The notes: a model not told the origin generated them from the letters alone. 64,000 nucleotides of DNA from Nioella aestuarii (GCF_050896395.1 NZ_JBPBBA010000004.1:1-64000), one strand, 5' to 3'; shown: positions 1-8,340, numbered from the stretch's first letter. A program made the numbers and translations.

Positions 1-2947
1 CGCGGGTCACGCGGGCGATTTCCTCAGTCAGGTCGCGGGCGCGGGGGCGGTCGGGCTGGGTCGCGTCCATGTGGTAGAGCGCGGGCGCATCGCCACCCAA
101 GCGCGCCACGGCGGCGGCAAAACCTGCTTCATGCGCGGCATAGTCGGAGGCCATCAGCAGGTCGGTTTCCGGCAGGTCTTGCAGATGCACGAAACTGTCG
201 GCCGCCTTCACGCGATCCTCCAGCGCGCCGCGCGCCTCGCTTGACACCCCTTGCGCGTCGATTGCGTAGCTCGAGGCGGTCAGCCAGGCCTCGCCCGCTG
301 CGGCACGCGCCTCATCGCTGTAATCGTCCAGATGCGTCGTCATCCCCACGCCGTAGCTGCCCGGGCGCGGGCCGAAAACGCGTGGGGTGCGGGTGGCATA
401 GGGGTTGTCCTCTGCCGCTTCCTCGCGCTCAGCCAACGCGCCCGCCGCCGCTTCGAACATCTGCGCAAGGCCGGGGAACACATCACGGAACAGGCCCGAA
501 ATCCGCAGGGTCACATCGATCCGGGGACGGCCAAGCAGGGCCAGCGGGATCACCTCGAAGCCTGACACCCGTTCGCTGCCCTCGTCCCATTTCGGGGCCA
601 GCCCCGCCAGATGCAGCGCCATGGCGAATTCCTCACCCGCCGTGCGCATGGTGGCGGAGCCCCACAGGTCCACGACCAGCCCCTTGGGCCAGTCGCCGTG
701 ATCCTGAAGGTGGCGGCGTACCAGCTCTTCCGCCAGTTTCACGCCCTGCGCTTGCGCCGCCCGAGAGGGCACCGCGCGCGGGTCAGTGGTAAAAAGGTTG
801 CGCCCCGTGGGCAGCACATCAGCGCGCCCGCGATAGGGAGAGCCGGAAGGGCCGGGCGCGACCAGCCGACCCTGAAGCGCGGCCATCAATCCGGCGCGTT
901 CCTCGGCCCCGCAATCGCCTGTTCCGAAAACGTGCAGCCCGTCACCATACTGGCTTTCCTTGATGTCACAGACGAAGCGGTCGATGCGGGTGATCGCCTC
1001 GGCGGCGCTGGCATCAGGCGGAATGCCCAGATCGTTCTCCACACCGGTGCCTTGCGCCTCGGCGCGGATGTCCGAGATCAGCCGGTCGCGGCGGGCGGGG
1101 TCGAGACCATCGGCCGTGGAGTACTCATCCAGCAGGTGTTCCAGCCGGCCCATTCCTTCGGGAAGGGTGGTCTGCGCCATGGGCGGCGGCAGGTGGCCTA
1201 TGGTGACGGCACCCACACGGCGCTTGGCCTGTGCGGCCTCGCCGGGGTCATTGACGATGAACGGATAGATGACGGGCAGGGGGCCAAGCAGCGCTTCGGG
1301 CCAGCAGGCATCCGACAGCGCCACCGCCTTGCCCGGCAGCCATTCCAGCGTGCCATGCGCGCCCACGTGGATCAGCGCATCGGCCTGTGCCCGCAACCAC
1401 AGGTAAAAGGCGACATAGCCGTGACGCGGGGTGCGGCTGAGGTCGTGGTAGTCGTCGTCGCGGGTTGTGACCTCGCCACGCTCCGGTTGCAGGGCAATCA
1501 GTGCCTTGCCCGCCCGGATCGCGGCGAAGGTGATCTGATCGCCTTGGGTGGCGGTGTCGGTTTCCGGCTCACCCCATGCTGCGAAGAGGTCGTCGCGCAG
1601 GTTTTCAGGCAGGGAGGATAGCGCCGCGCGGTAGTCCGCCATCGGCCATGTGATCCGTTCGTCCAACAGGCGCTTGCCCATATCGGAGGCGTCGCCGAGG
1701 TCATGACCCTGATCGGCCAGCGCTTTCAGCAGACCGTCGACAGAGGCCAGCGGATCAAGCCCGACCGCATGGGCGAGGTTCCAGTCGCGGCCCGGATAGG
1801 TGGAGAGCACGATTGCAAGCCGTTTGTCGGCGGCGGGAAGAGTGGCGAGGCGATGCCAGCTGGCCACCCGGTCCACCACCTGCGCGATGCGGCCCTGATC
1901 CGCACGATGCGCGAAACGCGAATACTCAAGATCGGGATCCTTGCGGCCCGGCTGTTTGAAGCTGGCCACCCCGGCAAAGATGCGCCCGTCCACCTCTGGC
2001 AGCACCACATGCATGGCGAGGTCAGCGGGTGAAAGGCCCCGGTCGGCCCCGACCCAGTCCTTGCGCCGCGCGGTGGACAGGGCGATCTGGAACACTGGGC
2101 AGCCGGGTTCCGAAAGGGGTGACGGTTTGCCGTCAGCGCCTTGGGCGGAAAACGCAGTGGCGTTGATGATCGCGGCGGGAGACAGCTCAGTCAGTTTCTC
2201 CCGCACCCAGTCGGCGGCTGCGGGTTGTTTGAGGCTCGCCGCGAAGATGCCCACGGCGTCGAACCCCTTGGCCTCCAGTGCTGCGATCGTGGCATCCACA
2301 GGGTCGGTATCAGCAGCGGTCAGATAAGAGCGGTAGAAAGTGACGGGAACGAGCGGCTTTCCCGAAGGCTGGAAAGACCGCAGTACGCCGTCACCCGGAC
2401 GGTAGAAGCCGAAATCCGGCACGGTCTTTTCGCCCACCACGGGGCCCGCATAGAGCCCGCCCGCCAGTGCCAGTTGCGCCAGCGCTGCGTGGGCGGCCAC
2501 CGCCCCGCCCGCGTCGCATAGGTGCTGCAAACGGCGCAGGGTGGAAACCGGCAGGGTGGAAAGTTCGTCAAGGCGCGGATCGGGCCGGCCATCAGCGGGC
2601 AGGATCGCCAACGCCATGCCGGTGCGGTCGGCCAACTCTCGCAAGGTGGCGAGGCCATAGGGCCAGTAGCTTTCGCCGCCGATGAGCTTCACCAGAACCG
2701 CGCGTGTGCCCACCAGGGTCTGCTCGGCGTAGGTGTCGACCGACAGCGGATGTTTCAGGGCGACGAGATTGGCGAGCCGAACGCTCGGTTCGAACCCATG
2801 CGCCTTGGCACGCCCATAGCCAGCCGCGAATGCCCCTAGGTCGGAATCGGAAAAGGACAGCACCACTAGGTCTGCGGGGCTCTGCCCGAGATCCATGGGG
2901 GTGTCAGTTTCCTCCAACCCGTGGCTTTCGCGGAAGACGACATGCAT
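1..2947 (-). CDS. cobN: Cobaltochelatase subunit CobN (3' end outside window)
   Basis: Large subunit of the ATP-dependent aerobic cobaltochelatase, which with CobS and CobT inserts cobalt into hydrogenobyrinic acid a,c-diamide in the cytoplasm. The reading frame is open from ATG at 2947 (MHVVFRESHG) to the window edge, giving 982 codons; the family is usually about 1,080-1,280 residues, so the C-terminus is cut by the window, not by mutation. Typical CobN stretches are visible, such as IHVGAHGTLEWLPGK and PRVFGPRPGSYG. It starts 9 nt after the cobW stop and is the third gene of the riboswitch-led DUF1636-cobW-cobN operon. A second ATG four bases downstream (2943) is in another frame and was discarded. 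Identification is firm; the true end is not visible. Confidence 0.95.
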   Translation of the reverse strand, partial: MHVVFRESHGLEETDTPMDLGQSPADLVVLSFSDSDLGAFAAGYGRAKAHGFEPSVRLANLVALKHPLSVDTYAEQTLVGTRAVLVKLIGGESYWPYGLATLRELADRTGMALAILPADGRPDPRLDELSTLPVSTLRRLQHLCDAGGAVAAHAALAQLALAGGLYAGPVVGEKTVPDFGFYRPGDGVLRSFQPSGKPLVPVTFYRSYLTAADTDPVDATIAALEAKGFDAVGIFAASLKQPAAADWVREKLTELSPAAIINATAFSAQGADGKPSPLSEPGCPVFQIALSTARRKDWVGADRGLSPADLAMHVVLPEVDGRIFAGVASFKQPGRKDPDLEYSRFAHRADQGRIAQVVDRVASWHRLATLPAADKRLAIVLSTYPGRDWNLAHAVGLDPLASVDGLLKALADQGHDLGDASDMGKRLLDERITWPMADYRAALSSLPENLRDDLFAAWGEPETDTATQGDQITFAAIRAGKALIALQPERGEVTTRDDDYHDLSRTPRHGYVAFYLWLRAQADALIHVGAHGTLEWLPGKAVALSDACWPEALLGPLPVIYPFIVNDPGEAAQAKRRVGAVTIGHLPPPMAQTTLPEGMGRLEHLLDEYSTADGLDPARRDRLISDIRAEAQGTGVENDLGIPPDASAAEAITRIDRFVCDIKESQYGDGLHVFGTGDCGAEERAGLMAALQGRLVAPGPSGSPYRGRADVLPTGRNLFTTDPRAVPSRAAQAQGVKLAEELVRRHLQDHGDWPKGLVVDLWGSATMRTAGEEFAMALHLAGLAPKWDEGSERVSGFEVIPLALLGRPRIDVTLRISGLFRDVFPGLAQMFEAAAGALAEREEAAEDNPYATRTPRVFGPRPGSYGVGMTTHLDDYSDEARAAAGEAWLTASSYAIDAQGVSSEARGALEDRVKAADSFVHLQDLPETDLLMASDYAAHEAGFAAAVARLGGDAPALYHMDATQPDRPRARDLTEEIARVTR

Positions 2948-2956
2948 CGGCCCGGC

Positions 2957-3991
2957 CTACCCCTCCAGCACGGCGCGGATGGCGGCGGGGTCTACGTGGT
3001 CATGCTCACCGATCACCACCAGTTGCGACCGGCGGGGCATATCGCCCCACGGACGGTCGAACTGGGTGCGCAGGCGTTCGCCCACGGCCTGAACCAGCAG
3101 TCGCATCGGTTTGCCCTTCACGGCGATATACCCTTTCACACGCAGCGCGTTCTGTTCCCGCGCCAGCCGCACGACTGCGGCCTCCAGCGCTTTCACGTCT
3201 TCTACCTCGTCCAGCTCGATCACCACGCTGTCAAAATCGTCATGTTCATGGTCATCCGCGCCGTCATGGTGGCTGGGGCGGGCATCGAGATCGTCCTCGG
3301 CCGCCGCTTCCAGCCCCAGCACGACGCGCGGGTCGATGACGCCCTCGGTCATTGGCAGGATCGAAACAGGGCGCGGCATCTCGGCTTCGATCACCGCGCG
3401 GGCCTTGGCCAGCCCCTCGTCGCCCGCAAGGTCTGCCTTGGACAGCAGGATGATGTCGGCGCAGGAAATCTGATCCTCGAAAACCTCGCCAAGCGGCGTG
3501 TCGTGGTCGAGGCTGTCATCGGCTTCTCGCTGTGCCTGAACGGCATCCACATCCGGCGCGAAGCGGCCTGCGGCCACGGCCTCGGCATCGGCCAGTGCGA
3601 TGACGCCATCAACGGTGATGCGCGACCGGATCGCGGGCCAGTCGAAGGCTTTCAGCAGCGGCTTGGGCAGGGCCAATCCGCTGGTTTCGATCAGGATATG
3701 GTCGGGCGTTTCGGGCAGCGCCATCAGCGTCTCAATCGTTGGGATGAAATCGTCGGCCACGGTGCAGCAGATGCAGCCATTGGCCAGTTCCACGATGTTT
3801 TCCGCCGGGCAGTTTTCATCCGCGCAGGTCTTGAGAATATCGCCATCCACTCCTGCGGTGCCGAATTCATTGACCAGAACGGCCAGTCGCTTGCCCTGAT
3901 TATTTGTCATCAGATGACGGATCAGCGTGGTTTTGCCCGCACCGAGAAAGCCGGTGATGACGGTAACGGGGATTTTGGAAAGCGATTGCAT
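2957..3991 (-). CDS. cobW: CobW-type G3E GTPase metallochaperone
   Basis: COG0523-family GTPase, thought to deliver cobalt to the CobNST chelatase. The 344-residue protein has a Walker A loop GFLGAGKTT at residues 14-22, the metal-binding CICC motif at 73-76 (GCICCTV), ETSG at 102-105 and an SKAD base-recognition motif at 184-187. A histidine/aspartate-rich stretch near residues 240-252 (HHDGADDHEHDD) is typical of metal-handling members. It starts 3 nt after the DUF1636 stop and is followed 9 nt later by cobN. The placement between a B12 riboswitch leader and cobN supports CobW rather than the zinc-related YeiR/ZNG1 members of the family. Confidence 0.95.
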   Translation of the reverse strand: MQSLSKIPVTVITGFLGAGKTTLIRHLMTNNQGKRLAVLVNEFGTAGVDGDILKTCADENCPAENIVELANGCICCTVADDFIPTIETLMALPETPDHILIETSGLALPKPLLKAFDWPAIRSRITVDGVIALADAEAVAAGRFAPDVDAVQAQREADDSLDHDTPLGEVFEDQISCADIILLSKADLAGDEGLAKARAVIEAEMPRPVSILPMTEGVIDPRVVLGLEAAAEDDLDARPSHHDGADDHEHDDFDSVVIELDEVEDVKALEAAVVRLAREQNALRVKGYIAVKGKPMRLLVQAVGERLRTQFDRPWGDMPRRSQLVVIGEHDHVDPAAIRAVLEG

Positions 3992-3994
3992 GGA

Positions 3995-4381
3995 TCAGTC
4001 CTTGCTGTCTGGAGCCGAGAGCGGGGGGATGCGGGCGATGGATTGTTTGCGGAAGACCTCGGGCCGTTCGCGCCAGGGCACAAGACCATCGGTGGTGGCG
4101 GCATAAGCGCGAATACCCGCGAGGATCTGGTCGAGGTGATCTTCGGGATCGAGACGGCCATAGATATAGGTCCAGCGATCTGGCCCGCCTGTGATCGCCA
4201 GAGAGCAGCCGTTGGAACAGGCGGACAGGCATTCATTCCCGCGCAGGCGCACACCTTCGGGCAGGTCGGCGGATTTTAGTGCCTCGTGCAGGCGGTGGCC
4301 GGGGCGCGGTTCCTCTGGAACACGTTCACCATCCACCGTCTTGCGGCAGGTCGTGCAGACCGTGACTGTTACCTCGCCCAT
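3995..4381 (-). CDS. DUF1636 putative metal-binding protein
   Basis: Small cysteine-rich protein of 128 residues, DUF1636 family, first gene after the cobalamin riboswitch. Five cysteines are visible: C9 and C12 (CTTC) and C51, C55, C59 (ECLSACSNGCS). The pattern resembles thioredoxin-like 2Fe-2S ferredoxins and suggests metal or Fe-S binding. The start at 4381 (MGEVTVTVCTTC) places the CxxC at the usual distance; an in-frame upstream ATG at 4429 would add 16 residues without family character. Its biochemical role is unknown. Position in the riboswitch-controlled operon before cobW and cobN points to cobalt supply or chelation. Confidence 0.85.
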   Translation of the reverse strand: MGEVTVTVCTTCRKTVDGERVPEEPRPGHRLHEALKSADLPEGVRLRGNECLSACSNGCSLAITGGPDRWTYIYGRLDPEDHLDQILAGIRAYAATTDGLVPWRERPEVFRKQSIARIPPLSAPDSKD

Positions 4382-4477
4382 GCGCGGCCTCATCTGTTTT
4401 GGGACGATAGGGGGAACCAGCCTGGACAATCAGCCCGCAATGGCCGGCGCGACGCACCCCGGCCGCCCGTTACTCTT

Positions 4478-4700
4478 GTCGCTGGCAGGTCTCCCGGCTT
4501 GCGGATATCGGGGCACGGGCGGCCCCGGCGGCGTCTGGTCCTTCCCGGCATGGTTGCCAGTGGTTCCAGGGCCTTCTCCGGTCACGGTCGCGGGGGCGGC
4601 TGCGCTTCGGCAATGAACCCAGCAAGGTCGCAAAGCCTGTCGCATTCCCTCTTCGCCTGTTCTAGGAACAGGAACCAGCAGTTCCGCACCTGCGGCATGA
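4478..4700 (-). promoter_or_regulatory. Cobalamin (B12) riboswitch
   Basis: On the minus strand the leader of DUF1636-cobW-cobN contains the conserved blocks of the adenosylcobalamin riboswitch in order: GCAGCCGCCCCCGCGACCGT (about 4603-4584), GCCACTG (about 4564), GCCGGGAAGG (4549-4540) and the 3' box AGCCGGGAGACCTGCC (4499-4484). It should repress the downstream genes when cobalamin is plentiful. The outer boundaries are approximate. cobO diverges from the far side, and its promoter must lie in or beside this element. This fills most of the gene-free stretch 4382-4731. Confidence 0.93.
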
Positions 4701-4731
4701 GCCGCCCCGATGTCAAGCGAAGGATGAAGAA

Positions 4732-5352
4732 ATGGCCGATACGCCGCTTTCGGATGAAGACCGCCACGCCCAGAAGATGGCCAAGAAAAAAGCCGCACGC
4801 GATAAGATCATGGCCACGAAAGAGGGCGAGAAGGGTCTGATCATCGTCCACACCGGGCCTGGCAAGGGGAAATCCTCCTCAGGGTTCGGGATGATTCTGC
4901 GCTGCATCGCCCATGAAATGCCCTGCGCCGTGGTTCAGTTCATCAAGGGCGCTTGGGACACCGGCGAGCGGCGGATTCTGGAAGGCAATTTCTCGGACCT
5001 TTGCCAGTTTCACGCCATGGGCGAGGGATTCACCTGGGAAACCCAGGACAAAAGCCGCGATATCGCCATGGCCGCGAAGGGTTGGGAAAAGGCGAAAGAG
5101 CTGATCCGCGACCTAGACATCAAGATGGTGCTGCTCGATGAGATCAATATCGCGCTGCGCTATGACTATCTGGATATCGCCGAGGTCGTGCGCTTTCTCA
5201 GCGAAGAGAAACCACCGATGACGCATGTGGTGCTGACCGGTCGGAACGCCAAGGAAGAGCTGATCGAGATCGCTGATCTGGTGACTGAAATGACGCTGGT
5301 CAAGCATCCGTTCCGGTCCGGGATCAAAGGGCAAAAGGGCGTGGAATTCTAA
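4732..5352 (+). CDS. cobO: Corrinoid adenosyltransferase CobO/BtuR
   Basis: ATP:cob(I)alamin adenosyltransferase acting on cob(I)yrinic acid a,c-diamide and on salvaged corrinoids in the cytoplasm. The 206-residue protein has a charged N-terminal extension, then the CobA/CobO-type P-loop around residues 40-50 (HTGPGKGKSSS), followed by GFGMILRCIAH and the acidic VLLDEINIALRYDYL segment. Length fits CobO (about 200). It is transcribed away from the riboswitch operon and is followed by an intergenic repeat and then cobQ convergently. Confidence 0.95.
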   Translation: MADTPLSDEDRHAQKMAKKKAARDKIMATKEGEKGLIIVHTGPGKGKSSSGFGMILRCIAHEMPCAVVQFIKGAWDTGERRILEGNFSDLCQFHAMGEGFTWETQDKSRDIAMAAKGWEKAKELIRDLDIKMVLLDEINIALRYDYLDIAEVVRFLSEEKPPMTHVVLTGRNAKEELIEIADLVTEMTLVKHPFRSGIKGQKGVEF

Positions 5353-5367
5353 GAACTGTTTGACTGC

Positions 5368-5440
5368 GCTTCGCGCGTCGACCGGCGCGCCCGTTCCGGG
5401 CGCGCATGTGGGGGCACTGCCCCCGCCGTCTTTCTGGCGG
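5368..5440. repeat. Intergenic hairpin repeat, copy A
   Basis: The gap between cobO and cobQ holds a CTTCGCGCGTCGACC motif followed by a perfect stem (GCGCGCCC at 5385-5392, GGGCGCGC at 5398-5405) and a second GGGGC/GCCCC hairpin near 5410-5424. The architecture matches the elements at 15671 and 27710, though the sequence is more diverged. It sits between two convergent genes, so it may double as a bidirectional terminator. Confidence 0.5.
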
Positions 5441-5496
5441 CGCCATAGCGACATTGCCTGCAGAGTGCAGCCAGAGAGACCGCACCCTATGCCGTG

Positions 5497-6945
5497 TCAA
5501 TGCGCAAGCGCCAGCAGCCCGTCCAGATCCAGATGTTGCTCCATATGCGCCGCCAGTGCATCGAGCGTGTCCTCTACCACCCGTCCGTAAGACAATGGCC
5601 CGGCAGTCACCCCGAACCCGTCCAGAAAAGCGCGCCGGAACCCGTCTTCCACGAACATTCCGTGCAGGTAGCTGCCCTGAACGCGCGCATCTGCGGATCG
5701 CGCTCCCTCGGCGTTGCCGCTCACCCGTGCGAAGGGGCGCGCGCGGTCTGGTCCATCCGTCCGTCCGATATGGATCTCATAGCCCTTCATCCCTGCTCCG
5801 GTGGCTTCATGGGTGGCATCGACACGGGTCAGGCTCTTGTCTCCGGTCATGATGGTTTCGACGTCCAAAAGCCCGAGACCTTCTGTGGAGCCGGCCGCGC
5901 CCTCGATCCCGTCAGGATCGTGAACGACGCGACCCAGCATCTGGTATCCACCGCAGATCCCCAGAATGTGCCCACCCCGGCGCCAATGTGCCAACAGGTC
6001 CACGTCCCAACCTTGCGCACGCAAAAAGGCCATGTCGCCGCGTGTGGACTTGCTGCCGGGGATAATCACCAAATCGGTCTCGGCAGGGATAACCTCGCCC
6101 GCCCGAACCATGGTCAGCGACACGCCCGGTTCTTGTGCCAGAGGGTCGAGATCGTCGAAATTCGCGATCCGGCTGAGCGCGAGGCAAGCCACCTTCAGCC
6201 CCTCGCCAAAGCCGCCCTTGGGCAGGTCGAGGGCATCCTCGGCGGGCAATTTTGAGGCCTCTGAGAAGAAGGGTAGCACCCCATAGCCGCGCCAGCCCGT
6301 GCGCGCCTCTATCAGCGCATAGCCGTCGTCGAACAACCGCACATCGCCGCGGAACTTGTTGATCAGGAAACCCTTGATCAGCGCCTCGTCACCCGGATCG
6401 AGAACGGCCTGTGTTCCGACCATCTGGGCAATCACGCCGCCTCGGTCGATATCCCCGGCCAGTACCACCGGCACATTCGCAGCGGCGGCAAAGCCCATAT
6501 TGGCGATATCACCCGCGCGCAGGTTTACCTCTGCCGGGCTGCCCGCGCCCTCCACGATCACCAGATCGTGCCGTGCCTTCAGGCGATTGAAGCTGTCCAG
6601 AACCGGCGTCATCAGCTGCGGTTTCAGGGCCGCGTAGTCCCGTGCCTTCACCGTGGTCAGCCGCTTGCCCTGCACGACAACCTGAGCGCCCACATCGGTT
6701 TCGGGCTTCAGCAGAACCGGGTTCATGTCCACGACCGGATCGAGCCCGCAGGCCATTGCCTGCAACGCCTGCGCCCGCCCGATCTCGCCCCCGTCAACGG
6801 TTACGGCGGCGTTGTTGGACATGTTCTGCGGCTTGAACGGCGCGACCGACAGCCCGCGCAGACGCGCCGCCCGGCACAGCCCCGCCACAAGCAGAGACTT
6901 GCCCACATTCGACCCCGCCCCCTGGATCATCAGCGCCTTGGTCAT
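5497..6945 (-). CDS. cobQ: Cobyric acid synthase CobQ
   Basis: Glutamine-dependent amidase that amidates positions b, d, e and g of adenosylcobyrinic acid a,c-diamide. The 482-residue protein carries an N-terminal dethiobiotin-synthetase-like ATPase domain with the P-loop GAGSNVGKS at 9-17 and the KPQNMSNNA signature at 38-46. The C-terminal type-1 glutamine amidotransferase domain has the nucleophile at about C331 (GHILGICGGYQ) and a catalytic His in GSYLHGMF. The ATG at 6945 is preferred over an in-frame GTG at 6954 because AGGTGG lies five bases upstream. It follows the second Lin0512 gene with almost no gap, so it is probably in the same operon. Confidence 0.95.
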   Translation of the reverse strand: MTKALMIQGAGSNVGKSLLVAGLCRAARLRGLSVAPFKPQNMSNNAAVTVDGGEIGRAQALQAMACGLDPVVDMNPVLLKPETDVGAQVVVQGKRLTTVKARDYAALKPQLMTPVLDSFNRLKARHDLVIVEGAGSPAEVNLRAGDIANMGFAAAANVPVVLAGDIDRGGVIAQMVGTQAVLDPGDEALIKGFLINKFRGDVRLFDDGYALIEARTGWRGYGVLPFFSEASKLPAEDALDLPKGGFGEGLKVACLALSRIANFDDLDPLAQEPGVSLTMVRAGEVIPAETDLVIIPGSKSTRGDMAFLRAQGWDVDLLAHWRRGGHILGICGGYQMLGRVVHDPDGIEGAAGSTEGLGLLDVETIMTGDKSLTRVDATHEATGAGMKGYEIHIGRTDGPDRARPFARVSGNAEGARSADARVQGSYLHGMFVEDGFRRAFLDGFGVTAGPLSYGRVVEDTLDALAAHMEQHLDLDGLLALAH

Positions 6946-6954
6946 ACTCGCCAC

Positions 6955-7311
6955 CTAACGCCCGGAAACCAGAGCAGGGTCCAGGAACGCCTCTACCGCC
7001 GCGCTTGCAAGCACTGTGACATTGCCATTGTCCGGATTGGTCACGTTGAGCCCGCCATTAACCGCCCTGACCTCGACCCGTCCGCGCGGCAATCGCTTGA
7101 GGAGAGCCGTACAATCGACCTGTTCGGGGTCTTGAACGCCGACTGTCACCTGAACCCGCATCTGGGAGTGGTCCAGCTCAAGAGCGTCGAACATCGGAAT
7201 GGAACTGTGTCGGATCGCGTCTTCAATCGCACGCGCGGCGGCCTTGGTGTAGTCCTGCCCGTACTGGTCATTGCCCATGCCCATCTCGATGATAAACCGC
7301 TGCTCAGCCAT
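6955..7311 (-). CDS. Lin0512 family protein (second of tandem pair)
   Basis: A 118-residue protein beginning MAEQRFIIEMGMGNDQYGQDYTK, of the uncharacterised Lin0512 family (about 115 residues). Conserved family features visible are the GND.YGQDYTKAA helix, HSSIPMF, and the repeated V-x-G-x-x-x-P-x-x-V strand pattern (VTVGVQDPEQVD). Its ATG overlaps the stop of the preceding paralogue (TGATG), and its stop lies 9 nt before the cobQ start. The much longer frame extending to 7560 has no family character upstream and covers the paralogue, so it was rejected. Function unknown; the linkage suggests a role connected to corrinoid metabolism (inference). Confidence 0.85.
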   Translation of the reverse strand: MAEQRFIIEMGMGNDQYGQDYTKAAARAIEDAIRHSSIPMFDALELDHSQMRVQVTVGVQDPEQVDCTALLKRLPRGRVEVRAVNGGLNVTNPDNGNVTVLASAAVEAFLDPALVSGR

Positions 7312-7658
7312 CACGCTCCCTCCATTTCGAAAGAGACCGACAGCGCTGCGACCGCGATCACCGTGGGGGCCTTGCCGTCGGAGCGCGGAATATCCAGCCC
7401 GCCCTTGACAGCCGTCACCGACACCTGACCGTAGGGGAACACCGCGCCAACGGCGTCCACATCCACCTGATCGGGCTCTGCCACGCCAATGTCCACCTCG
7501 ATCTGCATGTCGGATTTGTCGCGCCCAAACAGCTCGGCCAGGTTGATCGAGTTGTGCCAAAGCGCGTCTTTCACGGCCCGGATCGCGGCCTCGGTATAGT
7601 CCTGGCGGCGCAGGCTGGTGCCCTGTCCGAACTCTGTCAGTAATCGTTTTCCGGGCAC
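7311..7658 (-). CDS. Lin0512 family protein (first of tandem pair)
   Basis: A 115-residue paralogue of the next gene. Both share the DYTEAA/DYTKAA helix, the LWHNSI/IRHSSI motif, a VxxGVxxPxQVD strand and the PYGxVxVxAVxGGLD block. A GTG start at 7658 (GTG-CCC-GGA) is chosen because GGAGAG precedes it and this gives the normal family length; the frame runs further upstream without recognisable content. A nearby out-of-frame ATG at 7660 ends after a few codons. The tandem, overlapping arrangement suggests the two products act together, perhaps as a heterodimer. No function is known. Confidence 0.8.
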   Translation of the reverse strand: MPGKRLLTEFGQGTSLRRQDYTEAAIRAVKDALWHNSINLAELFGRDKSDMQIEVDIGVAEPDQVDVDAVGAVFPYGQVSVTAVKGGLDIPRSDGKAPTVIAVAALSVSFEMEGA

Positions 7659-7774
7659 ATCAGCTCTCCATCCTGGTCTACGTTTTGGGCAGTCTGCGCG
7701 ATCCTGCCGCGATCCGGTAGAGCGTGTTTTCAGCGGTGGTGCAATGGCAGTGCTTACGAGCGAAAATGCATGGG

Positions 7775-8269
7775 TTACTCCACCGCATCTCGCGGCAGGT
7801 CGAGACGGGATCTTGGGCGGGCATCTGGATCTGTGTCCATCATCCGGTGCAGCTTTTCCATAATCGCCGTCAGGGTCGTCTGCTCCTGCGCTGTCAGATT
7901 GGCGCACAGCCGATCCTCGTATTCCAGCGCCGGGGGCAGGATGCGATCCAACAGTGCGCGACCGTCATCTGTCAGGGAAATCGACAAAAGCCGCTGGTCA
8001 TTTGGGCTGCCGGTCTTGGCGACAAGCCCCGCTTCGGTCAGGCGGCTGACGGCGCGGCTGACGCGGGGTTTGTCAAGATTTACGCAGTTGTGGATTTCGC
8101 GCACCGAGACTTCCTGGCAGCGTGCGAGATGCACCATGACCCGCCATTCGGCGACACTGATCCCGGCCTCGGCCCCGTATATCAGCGACAGCCGGCGGCT
8201 GATGCGCTCGGACAGGACCGCGATTCGGTAGGGCAGAAATTCTGCCAGCATGAAGTCTCCGCTCGCCAT
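7775..8269 (-). CDS. MarR family transcriptional regulator of the homogentisate operon
   Basis: A 164-residue winged-helix regulator. The central region LARCQEVSVREIHNCVNLDKPRV, with the recognition helix KPRVSRAVSRLTEAGLV and the wing GSPNDQRLLSISLTDDGRAL, is typical MarR. ATG at 8269 is chosen (8251 is an alternative); the open frame beyond it crosses the divergent promoter and is cysteine-rich nonsense. The gene is divergent from the homogentisate operon, and two perfect palindromes lie in the shared promoter. A ligand-responsive repressor of the operon, with homogentisate or a related aromatic acid as effector, is the natural inference. Confidence 0.85.
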   Translation of the reverse strand: MASGDFMLAEFLPYRIAVLSERISRRLSLIYGAEAGISVAEWRVMVHLARCQEVSVREIHNCVNLDKPRVSRAVSRLTEAGLVAKTGSPNDQRLLSISLTDDGRALLDRILPPALEYEDRLCANLTAQEQTTLTAIMEKLHRMMDTDPDARPRSRLDLPRDAVE

Positions 8270-8293
8270 CCGTCCGGTTTTCCCCGATAATTC

Positions 8294-8307
8294 GTTGCAG
8301 TTGCAAC
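8294..8307. promoter_or_regulatory. Palindromic operator 1 (GTTGCA-N2-TGCAAC)
   Basis: GTTGCAGTTGCAAC, a perfect 14-bp inverted repeat in the divergent promoter between the MarR gene and the homogentisate operon. It lies just upstream of the -35 box of the rightward promoter and between that promoter and the marR start. It is almost identical to operator 2. Probable MarR dimer site. Confidence 0.75.
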
Positions 8308-8311
8308 GGCG

Positions 8312-8340
8312 TTGACATTTGTTGCATTTGCAACGATACC
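8312..8340 (+). promoter_or_regulatory. Candidate sigma-70 promoter of the homogentisate operon
   Basis: A consensus -35 box TTGACA at 8312-8317 is followed after 17 bp by GATACC at 8335-8340, a weak -10. Operator 2 fills nearly the whole spacer, so repressor binding would block polymerase. The first gene starts about 70 bp downstream. Confidence 0.6.
8321..8334. promoter_or_regulatory. Palindromic operator 2 (GTTGCA-N2-TGCAAC)
   Basis: GTTGCATTTGCAAC, a perfect 14-bp inverted repeat lying between the -35 and -10 boxes of the rightward promoter, 27 bp centre-to-centre from operator 1. The two sites share both half-sites exactly, which is strong evidence that they are bound by the same dimeric regulator. 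Confidence 0.8.

Noticed and set aside
611..1621. Long open frame on the plus strand opposite cobN
   Set aside because: Shadow of the cobN coding strand; its composition is skewed and it shows no recognisable domain.
2921..4279. 452-codon plus-strand frame
   Set aside because: Antisense to cobW and DUF1636, both of which have clear motifs on the minus strand.
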